Of a stretch of 37,307 nucleotides of DNA, positions 17,933-26,560 are shown in pieces (the stretch's first letter is position 1; each line of letters begins with the position of its first letter). Below the pieces are notes generated by a model. It was not told the DNA's origin, ran no database searches, and saw only the letters and a list, made by a program, of their open reading frames with translations. The stretch is from a bacterium (lineage in GTDB: Bacteria > CAYTYR01 > UBA6262): NCBI GenBank assembly GCA_028712895.1, contig JAQTPL010000018.1, positions 1-37,307 on the forward strand. The letters run 5' to 3'. Position numbers and translations under genes: made by a program.

Positions 17933-18817
17933 TTATAGTCCTTTTCCGGTCAATAGTCTATAAGCAGTCAGGTATTTTAGCCTGGTTTTTTCTACGATAT
18001 CATCCGGCAAGATCGGCACCGGAGGTTGTTTATTCCAGTTAATATGCTCCAGATAATCACGGATAAACTGTTTGTCGTAGCTAGCCTGGGGTGATCCTGG
18101 CTTATAAGCGCTTAGTGCCCAAAACCGCGAAGAATCAGGCGTAAAAACCTCATCGATAAGGATCATCTTGTTATTCAGTATCCCAAACTCAAATTTGGTA
18201 TCTGCTAGTATAATGCCTTTGCTCCTGGCATAATCACTGGCTTTCTTGTAGATAGCCAGGCTCTTCGCTTTTAATTCTGCCGCTAAAGCCACGCCAACAA
18301 TGCGCTCAACCTCAGCCATGGTAATATTCTCGTCGTGCAAACCCTGCGCTGCTTTGCTTGAAGGCGTAAACACGTCTTCCGACAATTTATCTCCTTCAAC
18401 TAATCCGGCAGGAAGTCTTATCCCGCAGATAGACTGGGTTTTATTATAATCTTTCAAACCGCTGCCGGCCAGATATCCCCTGACTACGCATTCGACATCC
18501 AGGCGCTTGGCTTTCTTGACCAGCATACTTCGGCCAGCCAGGATCTCCTGGTAAGGCTTCAGGCTAGCCGGGTATTTAGCTGTATCGGTAGTGATCACAT
18601 GATTGGGTATGATGTCTTTGGTCAGGTCAAAAAAAAAGCTGCTGATCTGGGTAAGGATCCTGCCTTTGTCGGGGATAGGCGTAGACAGGACAAAATCAAA
18701 AGCGCTGATCCGGTCAGTAGCCACGATCAATAATTCCTGGCCAAGATCGTAAACATCGCGGACTTTTCCCCTGGTCAATAACGGGTACTCTTTTATGTTG
18801 GTCTCCGTAACGATCAT
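17933..18817 (-). CDS. purC: SAICAR synthetase PurC (long form)
   Basis: Joins aspartate to CAIR. 294 residues, the longer form resembling yeast Ade1 and not the ~240-residue Bacillus type. GKVRDVYD at 17-24, the signature DVECVVRGYLAGSG at 107-120, and DTKFEFG / DEVFTPDSSRFW in the C-terminal half. ATG preceded by AAGGAG five bases upstream. It is the first gene of the purC-S-L-Q-F-D module after hairpin H3. Confidence 0.97.
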   Translation of the reverse strand: MIVTETNIKEYPLLTRGKVRDVYDLGQELLIVATDRISAFDFVLSTPIPDKGRILTQISSFFFDLTKDIIPNHVITTDTAKYPASLKPYQEILAGRSMLVKKAKRLDVECVVRGYLAGSGLKDYNKTQSICGIRLPAGLVEGDKLSEDVFTPSSKAAQGLHDENITMAEVERIVGVALAAELKAKSLAIYKKASDYARSKGIILADTKFEFGILNNKMILIDEVFTPDSSRFWALSAYKPGSPQASYDKQFIRDYLEHINWNKQPPVPILPDDIVEKTRLKYLTAYRLLTGKGL

Positions 18818-18833
18818 TAAAACTCCTTGAGTT

Positions 18834-18918
18834 TTAGCTCTTAGCTCTTAGCTCGAAGCTCATAGGAAATGGTTTTAAGATTTTACTACCAGCTATGAAC
18901 TATGAGCTACCAGCTGTT
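18834..18918. repeat. Heptad-repeat hairpin H3, between guaA and purC
   Basis: The left arm (18834-18865) is TTAGCTC TTAGCTC TTAGCTC GAAGCTC ATAG. The right arm is 18886-18918 and the loop 20 bases. It is the same TAGCTCN family as H1 and H2, and the loop edge (TAGGAAATGG) resembles that of H2 (TAGGTATGG). It ends four bases from the guaA stop codon. Confidence 0.83.
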
Positions 18919-18921
18919 TTA

Positions 18922-20448
18922 CTATTCCCATTCAATCGTTGCCGGTGGTTTAGAGCTGATATCGTAAACCACCCGGTTGACGCCTTTTACTTCATTGATA
19001 ATGCGGTTAGATATAGTAGCCAGTATTTCATAAGGCAAGCGGACCCAGTCGGCGGTCATACCGTCCAGACTATTAACCGCGCGGAAAGCGATCGTATGCT
19101 CATACGTTCTCTCGTCCCCCATAACCCCTACGCTTTTCAGCGGTAAAAGAACAGCAAAAGACTGCCATATTTTGGTATAAAGAAAAGCTTTCTTAATTTC
19201 CTCAATAATTATCGTATCAGCCCTGCGTAAAATCTCTAGTCGTTCTTTAGTCACTTCGCCTATGATCCTGATGGCTAATCCGGGTCCGGGAAATGGCTGA
19301 CGGGTAATAATCTCTTCTGATATTCCCAGCTCTTGTCCTAACAGCCGAACTTCATCTTTGAACAGGAATCTCAGAGGTTCAATAAGCTTAAAATTCATTT
19401 TTTTAGGCAAACCGCCGACATTGTGGTGGCTCTTAATTACCGCGGATGGTCCTTTAACAGAGATGCTTTCAATAACGTCAGGATATAACGTGCCTTGGGC
19501 TAGGAATTTCGTACCTTTTACGCGCCTGGCCTCTTTTTCAAAGATGTTGATGAATTCATGCCCGATGATCTTGCGCTTTGTTTCCGGATTAGTAACTTTT
19601 TTAAGCTTAGCCAGGAAATGCTTTTCTGCGTCCACATAGCGCAAGCTCAATCCTAAGTGTTTTTTAAAAACCTTTTGTACTTTATCTGCTTCATTGGCGC
19701 GCAAAACGCCATTATTAACAAAGACGCAGGTTAACTGCTTGCCGATAGCTTTATGCACCAGGACCGCGGTAACGCTGGAATCAACTCCTCCGGAAAGTCC
19801 GCAGATAACTTTATTCTTGCCCACTGTCTTCCTTATCTCTTCAGTTGATGTCTTGATGAATGAATGCATGGTCCAGGTAGGGAATTCTTTGCATATACGT
19901 AAGACAAAATTATGCAATATCTGGGCGCCATTTGGCGTGTGCATTACTTCCGGGTGGAATTGCACACCATATATTTTCCTGAAAGGGTCATAAATAGCTG
20001 CTTGCGGGGCATTGGCAGTATGGGCAATAATAGTATAGTCAGTAGGAAGCTTGGTAATTTTGTCACCATGGCTCATCCATACCTTTTGTTCTTTGTCTAA
20101 ACTATAAAAAAGGTCTGTAGGTTTGCTAATGATAAGCTGGGCTGCCCCGTATTCACGTTCAGTGGATTTATCAACTTTACCGCCTAATAAGTGAGCAATG
20201 ATCTGCATCCCGTAACAGATACCTAAAACAGGGATTCCTAATTCGAAGATCCTCTGGTCAGGTATGGGCGCGCCCTTAGCATAGACACTGGCCGGGCCGC
20301 CGGACAAGATCAATCCTTTAGGATCTTTGGCGCGCAGATCAGACAGAGGGATATTATAGGGCCATATTTCGCAATAGACATTTTGTTCCCTGATCCGCCG
20401 CGCAATCAGTTGTGTGTACTGCGACCCAAAATCCAGTATTATTATCAT
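18922..20448 (-). CDS. guaA: GMP synthase GuaA
   Basis: Glutamine-dependent amination of XMP. 508 residues from the ATG at 20448. The class I glutaminase domain has Cys78 (GICYGMQ), His165 and Glu167; the ATP-pyrophosphatase loop GLSGGVDSS is at 217-225; and the dimerisation domain ends [13 protein letters not shown] at 20460 would add four unconserved residues. No clear ribosome site is visible. It stands alone between hairpins H4 and H3, next to the IMP dehydrogenase that makes its substrate. Confidence 0.97.
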   Translation of the reverse strand: MIIILDFGSQYTQLIARRIREQNVYCEIWPYNIPLSDLRAKDPKGLILSGGPASVYAKGAPIPDQRIFELGIPVLGICYGMQIIAHLLGGKVDKSTEREYGAAQLIISKPTDLFYSLDKEQKVWMSHGDKITKLPTDYTIIAHTANAPQAAIYDPFRKIYGVQFHPEVMHTPNGAQILHNFVLRICKEFPTWTMHSFIKTSTEEIRKTVGKNKVICGLSGGVDSSVTAVLVHKAIGKQLTCVFVNNGVLRANEADKVQKVFKKHLGLSLRYVDAEKHFLAKLKKVTNPETKRKIIGHEFINIFEKEARRVKGTKFLAQGTLYPDVIESISVKGPSAVIKSHHNVGGLPKKMNFKLIEPLRFLFKDEVRLLGQELGISEEIITRQPFPGPGLAIRIIGEVTKERLEILRRADTIIIEEIKKAFLYTKIWQSFAVLLPLKSVGVMGDERTYEHTIAFRAVNSLDGMTADWVRLPYEILATISNRIINEVKGVNRVVYDISSKPPATIEWE

Positions 20449-20464
20449 GCAAAAACCCAATGTA

Positions 20465-20545
20465 GCGTTTAGCGTATGGCGTATAGCGTATAGAAAATCA
20501 AAATATTTTATTCTTTCTATACGCTACCCGCTACCCGCTATCCGC
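20465..20545. repeat. Heptad-repeat hairpin H4, between guaB3 and guaA
   Basis: Arms of 32 bases at 20465-20496 and 20514-20545 pair at 25 of 32 positions around a 17-base AT-rich loop. The units are TAGCGTT, TAGCGTA, TGGCGTA, TAGCGTA in the left arm. The right arm, on the minus strand, reads TAGCGGG, TAGCGGG, TAGCGTA. Confidence 0.88.
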
Positions 20546-20549
20546 CGAT

Positions 20550-21710
20550 TTATTTACCCATGCCTATCTTCTGTGCTTTTTGGAATTGTTTGCCTTCGTG
20601 TTTAAAGTCAGGAGCTATGATAATCTCCACCAATTGCATTTCCTTAATATTTTTAGCGCCAAGTGAAGCCATACTGGTTTTTAATGCGCCTACAAGGTTT
20701 TGGCTCCCGTCGTCTATTTTAGCCGGTCCTAGCAATATCTCTTCCAGAGTACCAGATGTGTTTATCTGTATCCTGGTGCCGCGCGGCAGATAACGGTCCG
20801 GCGTCGCCATCCCCCAATGAAATCCTTTTCCCGGAGCTTCGATCGCCCTGGCTAAAGAAGAACCGATCATGACTGCGTCAGTACCAGCGGCAAAGGCTTT
20901 GCAGATATCTCCACTATAGCTCATACCGCCATCAGTAATGATCGGCACATACCGGCCGGTTTTTTTGTAATAGAAATCACGGGCGGCAGCGCAATCCACT
21001 GTAGCGGTGATCTGCGGTACGCCAATACCCAAAACTCCCCTGGATGTGCAAGCAGAGCCAGGGCCAATACCGACCAGCAGACCGTCAATCCCGGTTTCCA
21101 TTAATTCCAGTGATACATCATAGGTTACGCAATTGCCGATCAAAACCGGTATTTTCAGTTCTTTGCAGATCTTAGCAAAATTAACTTCCTGGTATTCACT
21201 GGAGACATGATGAACCGTAGTAACCGTAGCCTGGATCACAAAAATATCGGCCCCGGCTTCCTGGGCGATCTGTCCAAAACGTTCCGCTCTTTTCGGGATG
21301 GAAGATACGGCGCAGATCACACCGGCTTTTTTTATTTCTTTGATCCTTTTGCCGATCAATTCTTCCTTGATCGGCTCTTTGTAAATGCTTTGGATGATCT
21401 TGGTAGCATCAGCCGGGGCTGCGGCTACGATCTGTTGAATGATCTCATCCGGCTTGTCATAACGGGTTTGGATACCTTCCAGGTTTAAAACTGCCAAGCC
21501 GCCCAACTTGCCCATTTCGATGGCAAATTTCACGTCTACTACTCCATCCATGGCGCTGGCGATAATGGGAAGATCAAATTTTATGTCCCTTATTTTCCAG
21601 GCGACATCGATCTCGTTGGGATTAATAGTAAGCAGTCCAGGAACCAGGGCTACATCGTCAAACCCGTAAGCTTTTCGCGCTTCTCTGTCTCTGCCGATAA
21701 AAAAAGCCAT
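20550..21710 (-). CDS. guaB3: GuaB3-family IMP dehydrogenase
   Basis: Predicted to oxidise IMP to XMP. 386 residues, with no CBS (Bateman) domains, so it lacks the nucleotide-sensing module of ordinary GuaB. The catalytic loop GIGPGSACTSRGVLGIG keeps Cys221, unlike my recollection of the actinobacterial GuaB3 proteins, which have lost it. The C-terminal MQLVEIIIAP...KIGMGK resembles, from memory, the cyanobacterial form. The start ATG has GGAGG eight bases upstream. Position beside guaA supports a real role in GMP synthesis. GMP reductase is the main alternative, but guaA context and the GuaB3-type C-terminus argue against it. Confidence 0.88.
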   Translation of the reverse strand: MAFFIGRDREARKAYGFDDVALVPGLLTINPNEIDVAWKIRDIKFDLPIIASAMDGVVDVKFAIEMGKLGGLAVLNLEGIQTRYDKPDEIIQQIVAAAPADATKIIQSIYKEPIKEELIGKRIKEIKKAGVICAVSSIPKRAERFGQIAQEAGADIFVIQATVTTVHHVSSEYQEVNFAKICKELKIPVLIGNCVTYDVSLELMETGIDGLLVGIGPGSACTSRGVLGIGVPQITATVDCAAARDFYYKKTGRYVPIITDGGMSYSGDICKAFAAGTDAVMIGSSLARAIEAPGKGFHWGMATPDRYLPRGTRIQINTSGTLEEILLGPAKIDDGSQNLVGALKTSMASLGAKNIKEMQLVEIIIAPDFKHEGKQFQKAQKIGMGK

Positions 21711-21741
21711 TCCGTTTCCCTCCAGTTTTATTTTTAATCAA

Positions 21742-21795
21742 TTATGAGTTTTGAATTAAGGTAAAAAGCTTTTCACCTAAACTCAAAAATAATAA
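21742..21795. repeat. Loop-free palindrome H7, between dut and guaB3
   Basis: Two 27-base arms meet at 21768/21769 with no loop and match at 22 of 27 positions. Units of AACTCAAAA / TTTTGAGTT type recur here, and another copy (AACTCAAAAC) follows to about 21812. It is AT-rich, unlike the other hairpins, and occupies half of the 109-base gap. Confidence 0.75.
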
Positions 21796-21819
21796 CTTAT
21801 AACTCAAAACTTCTTTCAA

Positions 21820-22257
21820 TTACTTATGGCCGGTTGACCCGAATCCACCTTCATTACGGCTGGTTTCATCCAATTCATCAACAACATTCCACTCTATTTC
21901 TTCAACTTTTTTTAAAACTATCTGGGCTATGCGGTCTCCCTTTTTGATCGTGACTGCTTCATCGCCGGAAGCATTAAAAACAATGATCCCCACTTCACCG
22001 CGATATCCGGCATCAATAGTACCGGGAGTGTTGAGGACAGTCAACCCCTTTTTTAAAGCCATGCCGCTCCTGGGCCTGACCTGCAATTCGTATCCAGCCG
22101 GGACAGCTACCTTCAATCCCGTCGGAATTAATCCCCGGGCCAGTGGTTTCAGGATAACTTCTTCTCCCATGTTATACAGGTCCATCCCGGCGTCGCCAGG
22201 ATGGCTGTATTGCGGGAGCAGTACATCAGGGTGTAATTTTTTTATTCTTACGATCAT
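21820..22257 (-). CDS. dut: Deoxyuridine triphosphatase Dut
   Basis: Hydrolyses dUTP to dUMP, protecting DNA and feeding dTMP synthesis. 145 residues with all five trimeric dUTPase motifs in order: DAGMDLYN, RPRSGMALKKG, NTPGTIDAGYRGEVG, GDRIAQIVL and the C-terminal RNEGGFGSTG arm. It follows nrdD by six bases, linking it to deoxynucleotide production. Confidence 0.97.
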   Translation of the reverse strand: MIVRIKKLHPDVLLPQYSHPGDAGMDLYNMGEEVILKPLARGLIPTGLKVAVPAGYELQVRPRSGMALKKGLTVLNTPGTIDAGYRGEVGIIVFNASGDEAVTIKKGDRIAQIVLKKVEEIEWNVVDELDETSRNEGGFGSTGHK

Positions 22258-22263
22258 GGTATT

Positions 22264-24789
22264 TTATACTCCAGCTGGAGCCATCTCCTTTTCAGTTTCA
22301 ACCTTGGCTTCGGCGGGTTGCTTAGCCTGTGCCGGCACAGGTTTAGCGGTTTCCTGCGTTCCAAAATTAGAATAGCATTCTTTTTGGCTATGCCGGTCTT
22401 GCAGTTCGCCGATCTTTGATTTATTCCAGTTATCAGTGCGGCTATAATAACCGACGATCCTGGTAATACCATAGACATCCTTTGACCCGCAGCTGGGACA
22501 ATCACTGGACAAGCCGCGGTTCATCTGCTGGCAATTATTGCAGATCGTAAATTCCGGTGAAATAGTGATCTGGGCAGCAGAAGTGTTATTCCAGGATTTG
22601 GTCACCAGGCTCAGGATAGCATTCGGATCCGGCTTATGCTCACCGATAAAAGCATGATTGATAGCCCCGGCTTCAATGATGCCATGGAACTTGCTTTGCT
22701 TGATGATCCGGTCAATCATGGAAATCGGTGCTCCGGCGGCAAAATGGATGCTGTTAGTGTAATAATACTGGTCTTGTTCGATATTTCCCTTGATCACGTT
22801 GCGTGATTCAGGATATTCGCGCATGTCGATCTTGGCAAAGCGCCGGGTTGCTGATTCTGCCGGAGATTCTTCCAAGACAAACTTCAAGCCGTGTTTCTTT
22901 TCATAGTCCTTAACTTTCAGGAACATATGTGAAATGATCTTTAGCCCGAGCTTGTATGCTTCCTCATCTTCGTGCAGTTGTTGTCCGGTGAGGAACTGGA
23001 CACACTCGTTCAGTCCGTTCATGCCGATGATATAGCTGGCTTTGTCCAGGTTGATATACGGCTTTCCGTCTGCAGCTGGTTTGCCGACCTGCCAGAGTGG
23101 CAATCCCTTCCGATTCATCAGCTTGGATACAAAGGATCTTTTTTGGAGATGCGCCTGTATCGCCAAATCCAGAACCTTATCCATTTCATCCAGGACTTTG
23201 TCTGTATTTCCTTTGCCTGCTTTAAAAGCTAGTTGGGGTAGATTGATGGTCACGTTCTGGAAACCGCAGAAACGCAGGCTTTCCGGATGATTGATCATAT
23301 AGGCATCTTCTGCCTTGCTCAGGTCCAGCGTAGTTTTCAACCGGCAGCATTGTGACAGGGTGACTTCATCACGGTCAAAAACAAAGTAAGGAGAACCATT
23401 CTCGCTGGCGATCAGGCAAGCGTGTTTGAGTAATTCAAATTGCGCCGGATCGTCAAAAGAGGACTGGTTGATATGCAGGTCCATCTTCGGAAATTCAAAC
23501 ATATGGCCATGCGCGTCACCGGCCCGCCAGACATCCATCATGGCTTTGGCAAAAGCCTGCACTTCTTTTTCATATTCGCTGTATTTCTTGCCGGTGTATT
23601 TGCCGCCCGGCCCGATAGCTTCGATATTCTTCAGGTACGACGGCACGCTTAAATGAATATTGAAATCGATAAATAAGGTTTGTCCGCCGCGGCTGAACGC
23701 GTTCTGGGCGCAGGAGAAAAGAAGGTATTGCGCTTCCTGCTTCATTTCCTGTTCGCTCATGCCTACCAAGTACGGGGCATAGAGAACGTTGGTGAAAGCC
23801 ACGCCCAGGGCTCCGGCATAATAGGCCTGCATGCTGGCCAGGAAAGTGTTCAAGTGGCCGGTAAGTGTCCGGGCATGTTTGGCTGGTACGGAGCGGATAT
23901 TAAGGTTTTCCAGGTCCAGGCCGTATTTCTTGATGTATTCCAGGGAATGGCTGGAGCAATAGACCCTGGTGGGATATCCCAGGTCGTGAAGATGCATCGC
24001 CCCTTTTAAGTGGGCATTGGCAACTTCTTCGGAAAATATTTTTTCCAAGGCATACTGTTTCAGGGTGTTTTCGGCGATCGCCAGGTTGATGGCTTCCGGG
24101 CTGTTCGCGGCAATATTGGAATTCTCATCACTCTTGGAGAAGATCAGTTCTTCCAGGTCGTAGATCGGAATACCCAAAGCCCGCTGTCTTTTTAATTTCC
24201 CATTACGATAACCGAGATTGAAAAGCTCGTTATCCACCATTTCGCGGATGAAGGAAGTAGTCACCTGGCGGGAACCGCTGGCCAGGATCTTCTGTTCCAC
24301 TGCATCAGCTATTTTCTTGGCCAGTTTTTTGTCGATATTAGCTTCTTTCACCAGGGCCGCGCAGATAGCTTCTTTGTTCCAGGGCAATATTTCCTCATGG
24401 GCCGGGGTCGTGACCATGAGCGCCAGATCAGTGGCATTGGTTTTGGCTGCTACTTCTTTCCTGACTTTAAGCACCTTTCTCATGCGGGCACGTTTGTGCC
24501 GGTATAAGATAAATGCTTTAGCCGTGGCAGCATGGCCTTCTTCGATCAATACTTTCTCGACAGCGTCACCGATCATCTTAGTGGTAAGGCTTTTTTCATT
24601 ACGGTATTTCTTCTTCAGGTACGAGATCACCTCATCTGCCAGCACATCGGCTATGCGCCTGTTCTTGCCGCCCACTTCCTTGGCTGACTTAAAAATACCA
24701 TCAACAATATTTTCCTTACAAAAAGGTTCGGTGGTGCGTTCACGTTTGCGGACTTTTACGGAAAAAACAACCCCTTTTCTCTTGGCCAT
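22264..24789 (-). CDS. nrdD: Anaerobic (class III) ribonucleotide reductase NrdD
   Basis: Reduces ribonucleoside triphosphates by a glycyl radical. 841 residues. Residues about 5-105 form an ATP-cone regulatory domain and about 110-203 resemble a second one. The likely active-site thiyl Cys is Cys508 in FCGFQNVTINLP. The C-terminal zinc cysteines are 750, 753, 764 and 767, and the glycyl-radical residue is Gly780 in RIVGYYSRTDNWN. After about residue 800 there is a tail of roughly 35 residues rich in Ala, Pro, Lys and Glu, which the family normally lacks. The activase gene lies directly upstream. Confidence 0.96.
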   Translation of the reverse strand: MAKRKGVVFSVKVRKRERTTEPFCKENIVDGIFKSAKEVGGKNRRIADVLADEVISYLKKKYRNEKSLTTKMIGDAVEKVLIEEGHAATAKAFILYRHKRARMRKVLKVRKEVAAKTNATDLALMVTTPAHEEILPWNKEAICAALVKEANIDKKLAKKIADAVEQKILASGSRQVTTSFIREMVDNELFNLGYRNGKLKRQRALGIPIYDLEELIFSKSDENSNIAANSPEAINLAIAENTLKQYALEKIFSEEVANAHLKGAMHLHDLGYPTRVYCSSHSLEYIKKYGLDLENLNIRSVPAKHARTLTGHLNTFLASMQAYYAGALGVAFTNVLYAPYLVGMSEQEMKQEAQYLLFSCAQNAFSRGGQTLFIDFNIHLSVPSYLKNIEAIGPGGKYTGKKYSEYEKEVQAFAKAMMDVWRAGDAHGHMFEFPKMDLHINQSSFDDPAQFELLKHACLIASENGSPYFVFDRDEVTLSQCCRLKTTLDLSKAEDAYMINHPESLRFCGFQNVTINLPQLAFKAGKGNTDKVLDEMDKVLDLAIQAHLQKRSFVSKLMNRKGLPLWQVGKPAADGKPYINLDKASYIIGMNGLNECVQFLTGQQLHEDEEAYKLGLKIISHMFLKVKDYEKKHGLKFVLEESPAESATRRFAKIDMREYPESRNVIKGNIEQDQYYYTNSIHFAAGAPISMIDRIIKQSKFHGIIEAGAINHAFIGEHKPDPNAILSLVTKSWNNTSAAQITISPEFTICNNCQQMNRGLSSDCPSCGSKDVYGITRIVGYYSRTDNWNKSKIGELQDRHSQKECYSNFGTQETAKPVPAQAKQPAEAKVETEKEMAPAGV

Positions 24790-24828
24790 GTAGCGTATTG
24801 CCCCCTTTCCCGTATTATTTGCTATTTA

Positions 24829-25530
24829 TTATCTGATCCTGGCATTAGTTATATACTTTTTGCAGGCTAATTCTGTTTCCTTTAAGTAATTCAGCGTATA
24901 TGGAACCAGGCTGCTCAAGCGGTTGTCTAGTGTTTCTTCCGGGCTGAACTGCTGGATATAAAAACGCTTGCTGCCCTGTAAATACATGGCGATCTCTACC
25001 AGGTCATTTTTTTCCAGCATTTGAGGCACAAAAGTGGTGCGGAATTCATGCTCGATCCCGGAAGCGCGCAAAAGCTCTATGCTCTGCTTAATTCGTCCCA
25101 GGTTTACCTTTATACCGCAGAGCTGTTTATATTTATCATTGAGCGGCGCCTTGATATCCATGGCTACATAATCTACCAGTTTTTGCCTGATCAAGCTCCC
25201 CAGCATCCTGGGCAGGTAACCATTGGTGTCCAGCTTGATCGGCAGGCCAATATCCTTAACCTTTTTAATGAAGTCAAAAAGCTCATGGTAGAGACAAGGT
25301 TCGCCGCCGCTGATGACGACTCCGTCCAGCCAGTTTTTTTTCTCTTTTAATATTTGTAGTACCTTTTCCTGGGGAATTTCCGCGAGGGCAGCATTGCTTT
25401 TTACCAAAACGCCGTTGTGGCAGAACGGGCAGGAGAAATTACAGCCGCCGACTACGATCACGGCGCTGATCTTTCCTTCCCATTCAATCAGGGAGTTATC
25501 GATAAATTTATTGATCTTTAATTCACCCAT
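24829..25530 (-). CDS. nrdG: Anaerobic ribonucleotide reductase activating protein (NrdG2-type radical SAM)
   Basis: Installs the glycyl radical on NrdD using S-adenosylmethionine and a [4Fe-4S] cluster. 233 residues with the CxxxCxxC cluster motif at Cys30, Cys34 and Cys37 (CNFSCPFCHNG) and a GGEP motif (VISGGEPCLY). The N-terminal INKFIDNSLIEWEGKISAV matches the NrdG2 branch. It precedes nrdD by 39 bases, right after hairpin H5. Confidence 0.94.
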   Translation of the reverse strand: MGELKINKFIDNSLIEWEGKISAVIVVGGCNFSCPFCHNGVLVKSNAALAEIPQEKVLQILKEKKNWLDGVVISGGEPCLYHELFDFIKKVKDIGLPIKLDTNGYLPRMLGSLIRQKLVDYVAMDIKAPLNDKYKQLCGIKVNLGRIKQSIELLRASGIEHEFRTTFVPQMLEKNDLVEIAMYLQGSKRFYIQQFSPEETLDNRLSSLVPYTLNYLKETELACKKYITNARIR

Positions 25531-25540
25531 GCTCTAAATC

Positions 25541-25608
25541 GGCGTTTAGCGGATAACGTATAGGGCAAGATAGAATAAATCTATCCGCTATACGCTCTAC
25601 GCTATACA
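25541..25608. repeat. Heptad-repeat hairpin H5, between the thioredoxin-like gene and nrdG
   Basis: A less perfect inverted repeat with arms near 25541-25563 and 25581-25608, made of TAGCGTA-type units as in H4. The right arm contains the TAG stop codon (25602-25604) of the thioredoxin-like gene. An upstream reading frame runs through the repeat, so the gene ends because a repeat unit supplies the stop. Confidence 0.75.
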
Positions 25609-25928
25609 CTGTCTCCTTTAAAGAATTGCTTGAATTCCTGGCTGGTAGGTACGGTTTTTTTCCAGCGGGCCAGTTCCTGTCCATTCTTTTCCAGAATTGT
25701 TGTCGGGAATTCCAGGGCATCAGCATAAGCTCCCTGGCTCAAACCATCGACTGTGTCCAGGTCAATATAGATAATCTCAGCCTGGTTTGCCAAACCCCAG
25801 TGATTCAAAAAGAAATTAAATTTTTCTTTTACCGCCTTGCAGGCATCGCAGTTGGTTTTGCCAAATATCTTGATCTTCACCCCGCCCTTCTTCTCCGGGT
25901 TAATAGGTGAATTTTCTTTTGACTCCAT
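25602..25928 (-). CDS. Thioredoxin/glutaredoxin-like protein
   Basis: A small 108-residue protein with a CxxC redox pair, Cys27 and Cys30 (TNCDACKAV), and a thioredoxin-like fold pattern including a cis-Pro position in FPTTIL. No signal peptide, so cytosolic. I chose the ATG at 25928 with AGGAG about nine bases upstream; the frame extends to 25955 without a better start. Its place between nrdR and nrdG-nrdD suggests it may reduce the class III reductase, as thioredoxin-dependent NrdD enzymes are known. That role is an inference. The stop lies in hairpin H5. Confidence 0.82.
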   Translation of the reverse strand: MESKENSPINPEKKGGVKIKIFGKTNCDACKAVKEKFNFFLNHWGLANQAEIIYIDLDTVDGLSQGAYADALEFPTTILEKNGQELARWKKTVPTSQEFKQFFKGDSV

Positions 25929-25982
25929 AATAATAATACTCCTGTAATTAATCATATTTTATATTCTTTATGAAGGGCGGGA

Positions 25983-26477
25983 TCAATTTCCTTCTTCGTT
26001 TTCCCCGGGTACTTCCAAGGTGTCTTTTTCTTTTTTCAGTTTTTTTAGTTCCTGCATGAAAGTATTAATGTCCTTAAAATTACGGTGAACGCTGGCAAAC
26101 CGGATATACGCCACTTCATCCAGCTCTTTCAGTTGTTTGAGCACCTTCTGACCAATGGATGAAGAGTGTACCTCCATAATATAGTAGTTATGCATCTCAT
26201 ATTCGATCTCGCTGATAATTTTTTCAATTTTATCGATACTGATAGGCCGCTTGTCACAAGCTCTCAATAGCCCGGCCCGAAGCTTTTCCCGGCTAAAAGG
26301 TTCTCTGCGGTTATCACTTTTAATGACCATTAAAGGAACTTCTTCCAGTCGTTCATAGGTAGTGAAACGCTTCTGGCAGGCCAGGCACTCTCGTCTTCTT
26401 CTGATTATGGAAGCTTCTTCCAGCGGGCGGGAGTCAATTACTTTATCATCAAGCGAACCGCAAAATGGGCATTTCAA
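25983..26477 (-). CDS. nrdR: Transcriptional repressor NrdR
   Basis: Zinc-ribbon and ATP-cone repressor that senses dATP/ATP and controls ribonucleotide reductase genes. 164 residues: zinc cysteines 3, 6, 31 and 34, then an ATP-cone at about 49-139. It has a basic stretch RRRRE beside the ribbon, and a Lys/Glu-rich C-terminal extension. The start is TTG at 26477 with AAGGA seven bases upstream; the nearby ATG is out of frame. It is the first gene of the nucleotide cluster, and a promoter with candidate NrdR boxes lies just upstream, so it probably represses itself and the genes behind it. Confidence 0.96.
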   Translation of the reverse strand: MKCPFCGSLDDKVIDSRPLEEASIIRRRRECLACQKRFTTYERLEEVPLMVIKSDNRREPFSREKLRAGLLRACDKRPISIDKIEKIISEIEYEMHNYYIMEVHSSSIGQKVLKQLKELDEVAYIRFASVHRNFKDINTFMQELKKLKKEKDTLEVPGENEEGN

Positions 26478-26509
26478 GTGGAAATCCTTCTTTCCTGTTC
26501 ACTACGTCA

Positions 26510-26560
26510 CTTTATATACTATATAAAGGTGTATAAGAAGTTTAACATACTATATCTTGT
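26510..26560 (-). promoter_or_regulatory. Candidate tandem NrdR boxes
   Basis: Box 1 is the perfect dyad CTTTATATACTATATAAAG (26510-26528). Box 2 is ACATACTATATCTTGT (26545-26560). Both contain ATACTATAT, at 26516 and 26547, an offset of exactly 31 bases. NrdR is known to bind paired AT-rich boxes about three helical turns apart. Box 2 lies between the -35 and -10 elements and box 1 just past the predicted start site, an arrangement expected for repression. The match to the published consensus (ACACWATATATWTGTGT) is only partial. Confidence 0.6.

Noticed and set aside
20550-21710. GMP reductase instead of IMP dehydrogenase
   Set aside because: The C-terminal region and the IMP-binding loop fit GuaB3, and guaA is the next gene.
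25523-25726. Alternative minus-strand frame through hairpin H5
   Set aside because: It overlaps the thioredoxin-like gene out of frame and is largely made of repeat sequence with no recognisable family.
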